Position numbers and translations under genes: made by a program. Below, piece by piece: positions 8,326 to 15,625 of a stretch of DNA of 17,569 nt. This DNA is from Gammaproteobacteria bacterium (GTDB lineage: Bacteria; Pseudomonadota; Gammaproteobacteria; Pseudomonadales; Pseudohongiellaceae). Each line of letters opens with the position of its first letter. The stretch's first letter is position 1. The notes beneath the pieces are model-generated. The model was given only the letters and a program-made list of their open reading frames with translations. It ran no database searches and was not told where the DNA came from. The stretch covers positions 1 to 17,569 of the forward strand of contig DMJN01000060.1 in the NCBI GenBank assembly GCA_003451715.1, read 5' to 3'.

Positions 8326-8342
8326 GTTAAGCAATTGTTAAG
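8326..8342 (+). promoter_or_regulatory. Direct repeat GTTAAG-N5-GTTAAG, probable response-regulator box
   Basis: Two perfect GTTAAG hexamers at 8326-8331 and 8337-8342 are separated by CAATT, giving an 11-base period. OmpR/PhoB-family response regulators bind tandem half-sites with this period, and PmrA/ColR/QseB-type boxes have the form TTAAG-N5/6-TTAAG. It lies in the 194-base spacer before the Ser-rich lipoprotein gene. No good -10 could be placed right after it, so the promoter it would control is not resolved. Confidence 0.4.
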
Positions 8343-8401
8343 GGGATTTGGAATACAAATACACCAGGTCTAGGATTTCAGTATCTGATGAATTGCGTCG
8401 T

Positions 8402-8451
8402 TAAAAAGCAGGAATAGTTGAGAAAATCACAAAAAATTCACTAAAAAGCAG
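8402..8451 (+). repeat. Short direct repeat TAAAAAGCAG in the lipoprotein leader
   Basis: The 10-mer TAAAAAGCAG occurs at 8402-8411 and again at 8442-8451, a 40-base period, within the A-rich stretch before the Ser-rich lipoprotein gene. Its role is unknown and the A-rich composition makes chance occurrence plausible. Confidence 0.4.
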
Positions 8452-8474
8452 CAACAACGGTGATATGTGATTTT
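8423..8474 (+). repeat. 9-bp perfect inverted repeat ahead of the lipoprotein ribosome site
   Basis: AAAATCACA (8423-8431) is the exact reverse complement of TGTGATTTT (8466-8474), with 34 bases between them. The right arm abuts the Shine-Dalgarno GGAG (8475-8478). In the mRNA this could form a stem next to the ribosome site, or in DNA it could be paired half-sites. The loop is long and the stem AT-rich, so stability is uncertain. Confidence 0.35.
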
Positions 8475-8487
8475 GGAGTTAGACAAG

Positions 8488-9600
8488 ATGATGAAGAAAC
8501 CATCAAAGACCCTTCCTAAGCTGTTCTTGCTCAGCGGTATCAGTTTGAGCCTGCTGGCTTGCCAATCATCGATGAGCCAGAGCTCCTCCAGCATGCCATC
8601 CATGCCCTCAACTTCCAGCTCGAGCTCGTCCAGCTCGCCGTCTATGCCTTCCGCCAGCTCCAGCAGCAGCCAATCGCCTTCGTCGAGTTCAAGTTCCAGT
8701 TCATCTTCAAGTTCATCGCCACGCTCACCTGCAATACCCTCGATACAGCAGAGTAGCAGTGGTGGTGCGCCCAGTTCCTCGTCATCCTCGAGCCCTGCAG
8801 GTGCGCAGAGCCAATCAGACTCCAACAGCCAGGCTTCTCAGTCAGGGAGCCAGAGTGCGACTAACTCCAGTTCTTTTCCGGCAGGCAGCCAGGGTTCGAC
8901 AGCTTCCCAGTCTGATCAGCAGAGCTCCGCCGGGAGTGCGCCTTCGAGCAGTGCAAACAGCCCGGGCCAGGATGCCGGCACACAATCTCGCACAGCGGGA
9001 GAGCAGGCAGGGGATGCCGACGGTCGCGACAGTTCCACTGGGGACTTGAATAACGGCAATGGTGGGAATAGTGATTCCGGAACCGGGTCGTTAGGAGATC
9101 CAGGTGGGGATTACAGCCTGGATACTCTGCCAGATGGCGTATTAAGTGGGAATGGTGGCAGCCAATCGAATGGTGTATTGACGGCTGCTGAGCGGGCTGC
9201 CGTGCTCGATGAACGATTACGACAGGGCTATGAGACATTTGACGGCTTTATTCTGAGCGAGAGAGAACGTGCCCAAAATGAGAATAACGCCGCGGGAAGC
9301 TCAAACCCGGGTGGGGACTCCGGGGGCAGTGCTGGTGGTGGCGGCGCGGATGCTCAACCCCAGACATTGGAGGAAGCAAGCTCCCTACCTCCGGGTGTTA
9401 TCGCTTCCAGCCAGCCCGCTGGAGCACCATCGGCGCAAAATCAGACGTTTCCACCACCAGAAGATATCCCCAGTGGTCGGGACGATGACGTAGTAGCAAG
9501 ACAATTGAGAGAGGCCGCCATGAGTGAGCCAGACCCGGAATTGCGTGAAGCACTCTGGGAAGAGTACAGAAACTATACAGGTATTGGTGACCAGCAATGA
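8488..9600 (+). CDS. Serine-rich low-complexity outer-membrane-type lipoprotein
   Basis: I do not recognise a named family. The GTG at 8467 opens the frame, but ATG 8488 is chosen because GGAG (8475-8478) sits nine bases upstream and the N-terminus then reads as a compact lipoprotein signal. The product is 370 residues. Its lipobox is LSLLAC with Cys25, followed by Gln, which does not suggest inner-membrane retention. Residues about 26-180 are a Ser-dominated, Pro/Gln/Gly-rich disordered tract. A Gly/Asn/Asp-rich region follows. Two short, ordered, charged segments remain: AAERAAVLDERLRQGYETFDG (about 233-253) and the C-terminal 40 residues, MSEPDPELREALWEEYRNY. It may be an extended tether or linker. 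The stop overlaps the next lipoprotein start (ATGA), so the two are probably made together. Confidence 0.8.
   Translation: MMKKPSKTLPKLFLLSGISLSLLACQSSMSQSSSSMPSMPSTSSSSSSSSPSMPSASSSSSQSPSSSSSSSSSSSSSPRSPAIPSIQQSSSGGAPSSSSSSSPAGAQSQSDSNSQASQSGSQSATNSSSFPAGSQGSTASQSDQQSSAGSAPSSSANSPGQDAGTQSRTAGEQAGDADGRDSSTGDLNNGNGGNSDSGTGSLGDPGGDYSLDTLPDGVLSGNGGSQSNGVLTAAERAAVLDERLRQGYETFDGFILSERERAQNENNAAGSSNPGGDSGGSAGGGGADAQPQTLEEASSLPPGVIASSQPAGAPSAQNQTFPPPEDIPSGRDDDVVARQLREAAMSEPDPELREALWEEYRNYTGIGDQQ
8575..8730 (+). repeat. Serine-codon low-complexity tract
   Basis: Runs of AGC/TCC/TCG/AGT/TCA codons encode nearly uninterrupted serine inside the lipoprotein gene. Both serine codon families are mixed, so this is selection for the amino acid rather than simple nucleotide slippage. 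The complement strand gives a spurious acidic open frame here. Confidence 0.7.
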
Positions 9601-10799
9601 AACACTTAGTGATGCGAACATTACCGTTGAAGAATCTAACAGGAATAATTCTGGTTGCCTTCTTTGTGAGTGCCTGCGCTACACACACAGTAAAGTCTAC
9701 GACCTATACGCCGGTTATCTCAGACAGTCAGAATGTGCCCGAGGATTATTTGCTGGATGTTGGTATCGCAATATTCAATTCGGGCATCGATGAGATCCCC
9801 AGGGGCGAAGAAGAAACCACCAATAATGAAATCAGAGTTGCAGAGTCTCGCTATGCACCCTATCTGCTGGCTGAGACCCTGCAGCGTTCTGGCAACTGGG
9901 GCATAGTCAGGCTTATGCCCAGCAACGCCAGCCCCATGGATGTGTTTGTAAACGGCACTATTTTGCAGTCAAACGGTGAGGCGATGCGCATTCGTATTGC
10001 GGTATCGGACTCAACCGGGCGCGATTGGTACACCAAGGTCTATGACGAAGTTGTAAGCCAGTTCAGTTATGACCCCTCGCAGCGGCAGCAGAATGATCCC
10101 TTTCAGGTGCTCTACAATAACATTGCCAACGACCTGCTGGCGTTTCGTAATGACAATATCACTGCGCAACAAATAACCGAGATACGAACCATATCCGAAA
10201 TCCTGTTTGCTCAGCGATTTGCGCCTGAAGTGTTCGATACTTACCTTGGTGAAGACCGAAACGGCAATATTCAGATCGTCTCTCTGCCTGCGGATTCAGA
10301 TCCTCTACTGGAGCGCGTTCGTGATATCCGGGAAAGAGACTTCATGTTTATCGATACCGTGCAGGACTACTACGCGACTTATGTGAGACAGATGCGCCTG
10401 CCTTACGATTCCTGGCGAGAGCTGAGTTATCACGAAACCATCGAACTGCGTGAAATTCAGGCATCCGCCAGGCGCCGCTTCATTGCCGGTGCGGCGGCAG
10501 TGGTTGGGGGCCTGGCAGCGGCAAGCGGAGGATCCACCTATGCATCCCAGACCGCTGGCGTAGCAGGTGTTGGTGCCGGCGCCTACCTGATCAAGAGTGG
10601 ATTCGACAAGCGGGCCGAAGCAAAAATTCACATGGAGGCGCTGGAGGAGCTCGGACAGTCACTCGAGGACGAAGTGGCTCCACAGGTTTTTAGCCTGGAT
10701 AATCGCACAATTACCCTCACCGGTTCCGTCGAAGAGCAGTACGTTCAATGGCGGGAAATACTGGCAGATCTTTATGCTGCAGATATAGGCCAGCTGTAA
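9597..10799 (+). CDS. Lipoprotein with Gly/Ala-rich hydrophobic segment
   Basis: This is a 400-residue lipoprotein of no family I can name. The signal ends in the lipobox FVSAC with Cys27, followed by Ala-Thr (outer-membrane sorting expected). Residues about 50-185 look like a compact mixed alpha/beta domain (YAPYLLAETLQRSGNWG at 86-102, then strands around VFVNGTIL and MRIRIAV). A charged helical part follows at about 190-295. Residues about 296-333 form a Gly/Ala-rich hydrophobic stretch (GAAAVVGGLAAASGG, then AGVAGVGAGAYL) resembling glycine-zipper helical hairpins. A final charged domain (about 336-400) completes the protein. Its ATG overlaps the preceding TGA, and ATG 9612 is an alternative start. 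It may be an outer-membrane anchor or pore-associated partner in the cluster; that is inference. Confidence 0.8.
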   Translation: MKHLVMRTLPLKNLTGIILVAFFVSACATHTVKSTTYTPVISDSQNVPEDYLLDVGIAIFNSGIDEIPRGEEETTNNEIRVAESRYAPYLLAETLQRSGNWGIVRLMPSNASPMDVFVNGTILQSNGEAMRIRIAVSDSTGRDWYTKVYDEVVSQFSYDPSQRQQNDPFQVLYNNIANDLLAFRNDNITAQQITEIRTISEILFAQRFAPEVFDTYLGEDRNGNIQIVSLPADSDPLLERVRDIRERDFMFIDTVQDYYATYVRQMRLPYDSWRELSYHETIELREIQASARRRFIAGAAAVVGGLAAASGGSTYASQTAGVAGVGAGAYLIKSGFDKRAEAKIHMEALEELGQSLEDEVAPQVFSLDNRTITLTGSVEEQYVQWREILADLYAADIGQL

Positions 10800-10800
10800 T

Positions 10801-10809
10801 TGTTATAAA
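10801..10809 (+). promoter_or_regulatory. Possible internal extended -10 promoter
   Basis: TGTTATAAA in the 46-base gap before the TPR membrane protein gene matches an extended -10 (TGn plus TATAAA). No -35 hexamer is evident. It could give extra transcription of the downstream genes starting near 10816. Confidence 0.3.
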
Positions 10810-10845
10810 AAATCCACATGCACTATTTCATTCGTAGAAACAGAT

Positions 10846-12381
10846 ATGTCAGAGAACGACATCGACAATATAGAGCCCGTAGATTTTGACCTGAATGAAA
10901 GCACTCTATTCGCCAGTCAAACCACCACAGTAACATCCAACAAACCGCCGTTAGGGATCTGGATCGGGCTGGCTGCTCTGATTCTGGTGGCCCTGCTGGT
11001 GATTTTTGTTTTGCCCTCGGTAGTCATGGAATACGAACTGCCTCTGGAAAGACGTGTCGACCTTACAGACCTTCAGCCGGCAGTAGCACCGGTCAATCCT
11101 GCAACAGCTATTTCTCCATTTGAAGAAGCCCAGCGGTCGTTGCAGCGCAAGGAAGCCCAGGATGTCCTGGCAACACTGCTGGAGAAGCAGGGCGAGCTGG
11201 ATGCATTGGAGGTAGAACAATGGGCACAGGCGGAATATGAGTCGGCGCTGAAAGAGGCCAGTATTGGTGATGAGTATTATCGCAACCAGGATTTCGTGTT
11301 GGCCTCGGAGTCCTATACCCGCGGCCGCGATGACCTGGTCGATCTGCTCGATACACTCCCTACTGTACTGACACAAACACTGATTGATGCACAACGGGCG
11401 TTGGATGAAGCCGACTCGACGATGGCGCAGGATAAGTTCTCCCTGGCTCTGTTATTCGATCCTGAAAATGAAGTCGCGCAGATTGGTTTCGAACGGTCAC
11501 GGGCTCTGGATGCAGTTACAGCCCTGTTCACCAACGCCGATGAGCTGCTTGAAGACGGAGAGTTGGCCGCAGCACGGGATGCCTACCAGGAGATTCTCAA
11601 CCTGGATAGTTACAACGATCTGGCTAAACAGCGCATCGCAGTTGTTAGCGCGCAGATTGCCGAAAATGAGTTTGCTAGCATTATGTCCAGCGGCTATGCA
11701 CTACTTTCCAGTGGCGATGCAGAACAGGCAATAGCGACATTTCAGCGTGCCGCCAACATGGGCATAAATCAGGAAGAGGCATTCGCTGCGATCAGCCAAA
11801 CTGAGAATGAAGTCGCCAATGTCCAGATTAATGCTATACGGGAACTGATTAGTGCCGCCGAGAGTCAGGAGCAGTGGCAGGCTGCGGTGACGGAGTATGA
11901 CAACGTACTCAGTATCGATGCTAACCTGTTGTTCGCCATTAATGGCAGGGACTATGCTGGCAAGCGTGCCCAGCTCAATCAGCTGCTGGTCGATGCGATC
12001 GGTAATCCGGAGCGTTTTGCCGAGGATGCCGTATATCAACAGACACTTGATGTCTACTATACCGGGCGCTCAATAGAAACACCCGGCCCGAAATTGGTCG
12101 GGCAATTGGATCAGTTGCAGGCCTTACTGGAATCTTCGCAGGTGCCCATCGACATTAGGCTCGAGTCTGACAACCTGACCGATGTCACACTACTGCAGGT
12201 TGGCAACCTGGGGGCTTTTGAGCAACGCGCGGTCGCTCTGAAGCCAGGCCGCTACGTTGCCGTTGGCCGGCGGTCAGGTTACCGTGAGGTTCGTGAAGAA
12301 TTCACGGTTGGGTTTGGGCTGACCCCCGCTTCCGTTGTCGTGCGATGCGAAGAGCGCATAGCTGCTACCAGCAGGCGATGA
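10846..12381 (+). CDS. Single-pass membrane TPR protein with PEGA-like C-terminal domain
   Basis: This 511-residue bitopic protein has an acidic cytoplasmic tail (1-35, containing IEPVDF at 9-14) and one TM helix (about 37-58). The long periplasmic helical region has TPR-like units, clearest at about 225-262 (ADELLEDGELAAARDAYQEIL), 283-318 (GYALLSSGDAEQAIATFQRA) and 330-362. Residues about 435-500 form a beta-rich domain with the PEGA-type signature LKPGRYVAVGRRSGY (465-479). The sole Cys (501) is near the end. The start ATG lacks a strong ribosome site. It lies immediately before the PEGA/FGE-fold gene (4-base gap) and shares its architecture of short acidic tail, TM and beta repeats, so the two probably act together at the inner membrane. 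Confidence 0.82.
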   Translation: MSENDIDNIEPVDFDLNESTLFASQTTTVTSNKPPLGIWIGLAALILVALLVIFVLPSVVMEYELPLERRVDLTDLQPAVAPVNPATAISPFEEAQRSLQRKEAQDVLATLLEKQGELDALEVEQWAQAEYESALKEASIGDEYYRNQDFVLASESYTRGRDDLVDLLDTLPTVLTQTLIDAQRALDEADSTMAQDKFSLALLFDPENEVAQIGFERSRALDAVTALFTNADELLEDGELAAARDAYQEILNLDSYNDLAKQRIAVVSAQIAENEFASIMSSGYALLSSGDAEQAIATFQRAANMGINQEEAFAAISQTENEVANVQINAIRELISAAESQEQWQAAVTEYDNVLSIDANLLFAINGRDYAGKRAQLNQLLVDAIGNPERFAEDAVYQQTLDVYYTGRSIETPGPKLVGQLDQLQALLESSQVPIDIRLESDNLTDVTLLQVGNLGAFEQRAVALKPGRYVAVGRRSGYREVREEFTVGFGLTPASVVVRCEERIAATSRR

Positions 12382-12385
12382 GCAG

Positions 12386-14467
12386 ATGGAAAACATTGAC
12401 AACAACAGCGCAGTTCAAGGGTCGCCTGACCCTATAGTTCCAATAGACTTCACGCCCAATGATGACAAGGGGCCAAGAGTCACATTTAAGCCTAGATGGA
12501 TCCACGCGGTAGTCGCAATCTTTGTAGTCATTTCTGGAATGGCTGGCTGGTTCGTGCTGACTGCAAAATCAGTTTTCGTGGAAGTCGATCCTATTACTGC
12601 GCAGATTCAGATTGATGGTGGATTTAATGTCAGACTTGGGCAGCGCTACCTCATTCGAACCGGCTCTTATGCACTGACTCTTACCAATGAAGGATATCAC
12701 GATAGTGTAACCCAGCTTCTAGTCAGCACGGACCAGTCTCAAACCCATCCCTTCGAGATGCGCAAGTTACCGGGGATTGTTTCCATCGCCTCTCTCAACA
12801 TCGATGGTGCTCGCGTGCAGGTCGATGGTGTTGACTTTGGTGTGACCCCCCTGATCGACGTTCCGGTCGAATCCGGTGAACATCAACTCACTATTTCAAA
12901 AGATCGCTATCTGGACCACAGCGAAGCAATTACTATTGAAGGGCGTTCCGTTGTTCAACGTTACCAGGCTACTCTTGAGCCGGCGTGGGCGACCGTCAGC
13001 CTTTCGACCACGCCAGCTGGAGCCGATGTGCTGGTGGATGGCGAAGTGATTGGTACTACTCCGTTAAATGCAGAAATTCTGCAGGGGCGACGGGATGTAA
13101 CCCTGAAGTTAGCTGGGCACAAGGCCTGGCAAGATGATTTCGATGTGATGGCAGGGGAAGATTTTACCGTACCTGCAGTGGAGTTGGAGCCAGCCGATGG
13201 CCTGGTGTTTATTCGCAGCAATCCGTCGGCGGCCAATGTCACCATAGGTGGAGAGTTTAAGGGACTAACGCCGCTGGAAGTTGCGCTGCCTCCTACCCAG
13301 GAACATGAGCTTTCTTTTTTCAAGAATGGCTACCATTTGAACAAGACCAGCATCCGTACTCAAGCAAATCAGGAGCGGGAGTTAAATGTCAAGCTAGATC
13401 CGATTTTAACCAGCGTCAGTGTGATGAGTGAACCTGTGGATGCCGAGCTCTATGTCAATGGCGAGTATCGAGGATTGGCAAACCAGACTATCGAATTGAT
13501 GGCTGCCAGCCAACAGATTGAGATTCGTAAAGCCGGCTATGTGCCTTATGCAACCGAATTCACATCGCGTCCCGGCCTGGGCCAGGTAATCAGGGTTACT
13601 CTGAAGTCATTGGAGCAGGCCAGACTCGATCAGATAGAACCAGTTATTGCCACTGCGGCAGGCCAATCACTAAAGCTGTTTTATCCAGGTGCTTACACAA
13701 TGGGAGCGTCGCGCCGGGAAGCCGGAAGAAGGCCCAATGAGAACTTGCGTGATATTCAGTTGGAACGGCCGTTTTATATTTCTTACCAGGAAGTCACCAA
13801 TTCAGAATATCGAATGTTCGACAGCGAACATAATTCGGGTATCGTAGCTGGAGTGACTCTAAACAACGAAGCGCAACCGGTTGTTCAGATCACTTGGACT
13901 CAGGCTGCACTGTACTGTAATTGGCTCAGCGAGCAGGAATCACTGCCAGTCTTTTACCAGGTCAATGAAGAAAATGAAGTAGTGGGATTTAATCCCGACT
14001 CCGAGGGTTATCGATTACCGTCAGAAGCAGAATGGGCCTGGATAGCACGAACCGATGGCAGCGGTAATCAACTCAAGTACCCCTGGGGAGACCGGTTACC
14101 ACCCCCAGAAAATGCAGGCAACTTTGCCGACGTAACCGTACAGAACTATCTCGGCGAAATCATGTTCAACTACGACGATGGCCATTTCGCGACCGCACCG
14201 GTTGGATCATTCTCACCCAATCAGTATGAAATTCTAGACATGGCAGGTAATGTCGCCGAGTGGGTGAATGATTTTTATGGTGCAGTGGGTTCTATCGGGG
14301 GTGTCGAAATCGATCCTCTAGGACCGGAAGACGGTCAGTTTCACACCATTCGAGGATCCAGCTGGGCGCACGGATCAATCACCGAGATGCGCCTGTCATT
14401 TCGAGATTTTGGTGTGGAAGCCCGCGACGATGTCGGATTTCGAATAGCCCGTTATCTGGAGGAATAG
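12386..14467 (+). CDS. Membrane-anchored PEGA-repeat protein with C-terminal FGE-sulfatase (SUMF1) domain
   Basis: This 693-residue protein has a cytoplasmic tail (1-38, IVPIDF at 17-22) and a TM helix at about 39-60. Five PEGA-like beta repeats follow, at about 63-122, 131-192, 202-262, 272-335 and 343-405. Clear examples are GADVLVDGEVIGTTPL (212-227) and AANVTIGGEFKGLTPL (282-297). A C-terminal SUMF1/DUF323 domain (about 433-690) has YRLPSEAEW (542-550), YPWGD (565-569), LDMAGNVAEWV (617-627), IRGSSW (655-660) and VGFRIAR (683-689). True formylglycine-generating enzymes use two cysteines shortly after the RGGS motif. Here that stretch has none, and the only Cys is 511, so sulfatase-type catalysis is unlikely and a binding or scaffold role is more probable. 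Confidence 0.9.
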   Translation: MENIDNNSAVQGSPDPIVPIDFTPNDDKGPRVTFKPRWIHAVVAIFVVISGMAGWFVLTAKSVFVEVDPITAQIQIDGGFNVRLGQRYLIRTGSYALTLTNEGYHDSVTQLLVSTDQSQTHPFEMRKLPGIVSIASLNIDGARVQVDGVDFGVTPLIDVPVESGEHQLTISKDRYLDHSEAITIEGRSVVQRYQATLEPAWATVSLSTTPAGADVLVDGEVIGTTPLNAEILQGRRDVTLKLAGHKAWQDDFDVMAGEDFTVPAVELEPADGLVFIRSNPSAANVTIGGEFKGLTPLEVALPPTQEHELSFFKNGYHLNKTSIRTQANQERELNVKLDPILTSVSVMSEPVDAELYVNGEYRGLANQTIELMAASQQIEIRKAGYVPYATEFTSRPGLGQVIRVTLKSLEQARLDQIEPVIATAAGQSLKLFYPGAYTMGASRREAGRRPNENLRDIQLERPFYISYQEVTNSEYRMFDSEHNSGIVAGVTLNNEAQPVVQITWTQAALYCNWLSEQESLPVFYQVNEENEVVGFNPDSEGYRLPSEAEWAWIARTDGSGNQLKYPWGDRLPPPENAGNFADVTVQNYLGEIMFNYDDGHFATAPVGSFSPNQYEILDMAGNVAEWVNDFYGAVGSIGGVEIDPLGPEDGQFHTIRGSSWAHGSITEMRLSFRDFGVEARDDVGFRIARYLEE

Positions 14468-14470
14468 TCT

Positions 14471-14749
14471 ATGCGCAAATTAGTCATTATGTTTCTGGCA
14501 CTTCTCGCATCGATCGCCTGGGCTGCAGAGAATCAACCTCAGCAACAGGCGGATGCAGATGCCGAGCAGCGGGTGCTGGATACCGAGGTAACGTCAGAAG
14601 AACTGGAAGCGGCTGAAAATGATGAATTGATACTGAGTGACCCCGAGGACGCTGAGCAGGTAGACGAACAAGACCGCGGATCATCGCGGTTTATCCCCAC
14701 CGAACAGATTTCCCAGGATCTGGGGGTTTCTTTTCCAGTAGACATTTAG
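14471..14749 (+). CDS. Small acidic exported protein
   Basis: The product is 92 residues, of no family I recognise. The Shine-Dalgarno GGAGG (14458-14462, inside the end of the preceding gene) lies eight bases before ATG 14471, so the gene is well supported. A signal peptide MRKLVIMFLALLASIAWA (1-18) should be cleaved at AWA-AE. The mature part is very acidic and Gln-rich, probably disordered. It ends in a more ordered-looking tail with RFIPTEQISQDLGVSFPVDI (73-92). The sequence composition and the conserved-looking tail suggest a periplasmic docking peptide for a neighbour, which is speculative. It sits 3 bases after the FGE-fold gene and 48 before the proton-channel gene. Confidence 0.75.
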   Translation: MRKLVIMFLALLASIAWAAENQPQQQADADAEQRVLDTEVTSEELEAAENDELILSDPEDAEQVDEQDRGSSRFIPTEQISQDLGVSFPVDI

Positions 14750-14797
14750 GTGATTGGTATTCAGGAGCAGGATAAGGGAATAGTTAAGGAATAATTT

Positions 14798-15625
14798 ATG
14801 AAACAAGGCTCTCTATACGAAGCACTCTTTCAGGTCGCTGCCCTCATTCTGGCGGTTATCATAGTGCACGCCACTTATGTCACGGTGATCAGGCCCAACG
14901 CAGAATTGATACAGGAGCAACAGAACCTGTTACAACAAACAGATGAGAATTTTGTACCGGAGCGTTCGGTATTTATTATTCTGCGGGATTTTGAACAGGA
15001 GACCTGCATCATCCTGATGTTATGGGCGGTCGCCATAATCGGCTTGAAAACTCAAAGTACACTGCGTGAAAGGTCGCTTCTGGACCGGACACTGGTTCAG
15101 GTCTCAGAAGGCATGAGTATTCTGCCGGAGGACTCGCGTAACTATGCCAGACCGGTGCAGGCTTTACCGGATAAGGAACGTGAATTCCTGCTACCCAGAG
15201 CCTTGCTGGCTGGGCTGCATCGCTTTCAGAGCACACGAAATATTCAGGATGTTGCAACGACAGTCAAAGACACCTGTGAGACCGAAGCGGATCGTATGGA
15301 AACGGAGCTTACCATCGTGCGTTATATCGCCTGGGCAATCCCCTCGATCGGATTCCTGGGAACGGTGCGTGGTATTGGCACGGCATTAGGGCAGGCTTAC
15401 CAGGCAGTAAGCGGCGATATTGTGGGCGTTACCGTCAGCCTGGGTGTAGCCTTTAACTCAACTTTTGTGGCGCTGGTGGTGAGTATCTTCCTGATGTTTC
15501 TATTGCATCAGCTGCAGTTACTACAGGACAGGTTGGTACTGGATACGCAGCATTATTGTGATGAACGTTTGATCCAGCACCTGCAGGTGCCTGAGCGGGC
15601 GCCAGAGAGGGTCAGCCAAGTATGA
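14798..15625 (+). CDS. MotA/TolQ/ExbB-family proton channel protein
   Basis: This 275-residue inner-membrane protein has a MotA-like plan of four TM segments: about 8-30, 68-84, 173-195 and 213-237. A cytoplasmic loop of nearly 90 residues lies between TM2 and TM3. The family core is unmistakable: AWAIPSIGFLGTVRGIGTAL (178-197) and SLGVAFNSTFVALVVSI (214-230). Such proteins assemble as pentamers around a dimer of ExbD/TolR/MotB-type partners and convert ion flow into motion. The start is set by AAGGA (14786-14790) before ATG 14798. The stop overlaps the next ATG (ATGA at 15622). No separate exbD/tolR gene is adjacent; the VWA protein two genes on, with an ExbD-like TM, is the likely partner. 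Confidence 0.9.
   Translation: MKQGSLYEALFQVAALILAVIIVHATYVTVIRPNAELIQEQQNLLQQTDENFVPERSVFIILRDFEQETCIILMLWAVAIIGLKTQSTLRERSLLDRTLVQVSEGMSILPEDSRNYARPVQALPDKEREFLLPRALLAGLHRFQSTRNIQDVATTVKDTCETEADRMETELTIVRYIAWAIPSIGFLGTVRGIGTALGQAYQAVSGDIVGVTVSLGVAFNSTFVALVVSIFLMFLLHQLQLLQDRLVLDTQHYCDERLIQHLQVPERAPERVSQV

Noticed and set aside
8461-8474. GTGATATGTGATTTT considered as a CRP/Vfr site
   Set aside because: It lacks the TGTGA-N6-TCACA symmetry; the matching TCACA arm is more than 30 bases away.
8427-8825. Minus-strand open frame encoding a very acidic protein (132 residues) opposite the Ser-rich gene
   Set aside because: It is the complement of serine-codon runs: low complexity, no ribosome site, no recognisable domain. 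The plus-strand frame has a lipoprotein signal and ribosome site.
12961-13323. Minus-strand 120-codon frame within the PEGA repeats
   Set aside because: Opposite conserved PEGA motifs; Ser/Thr-rich shadow with no gene signals.
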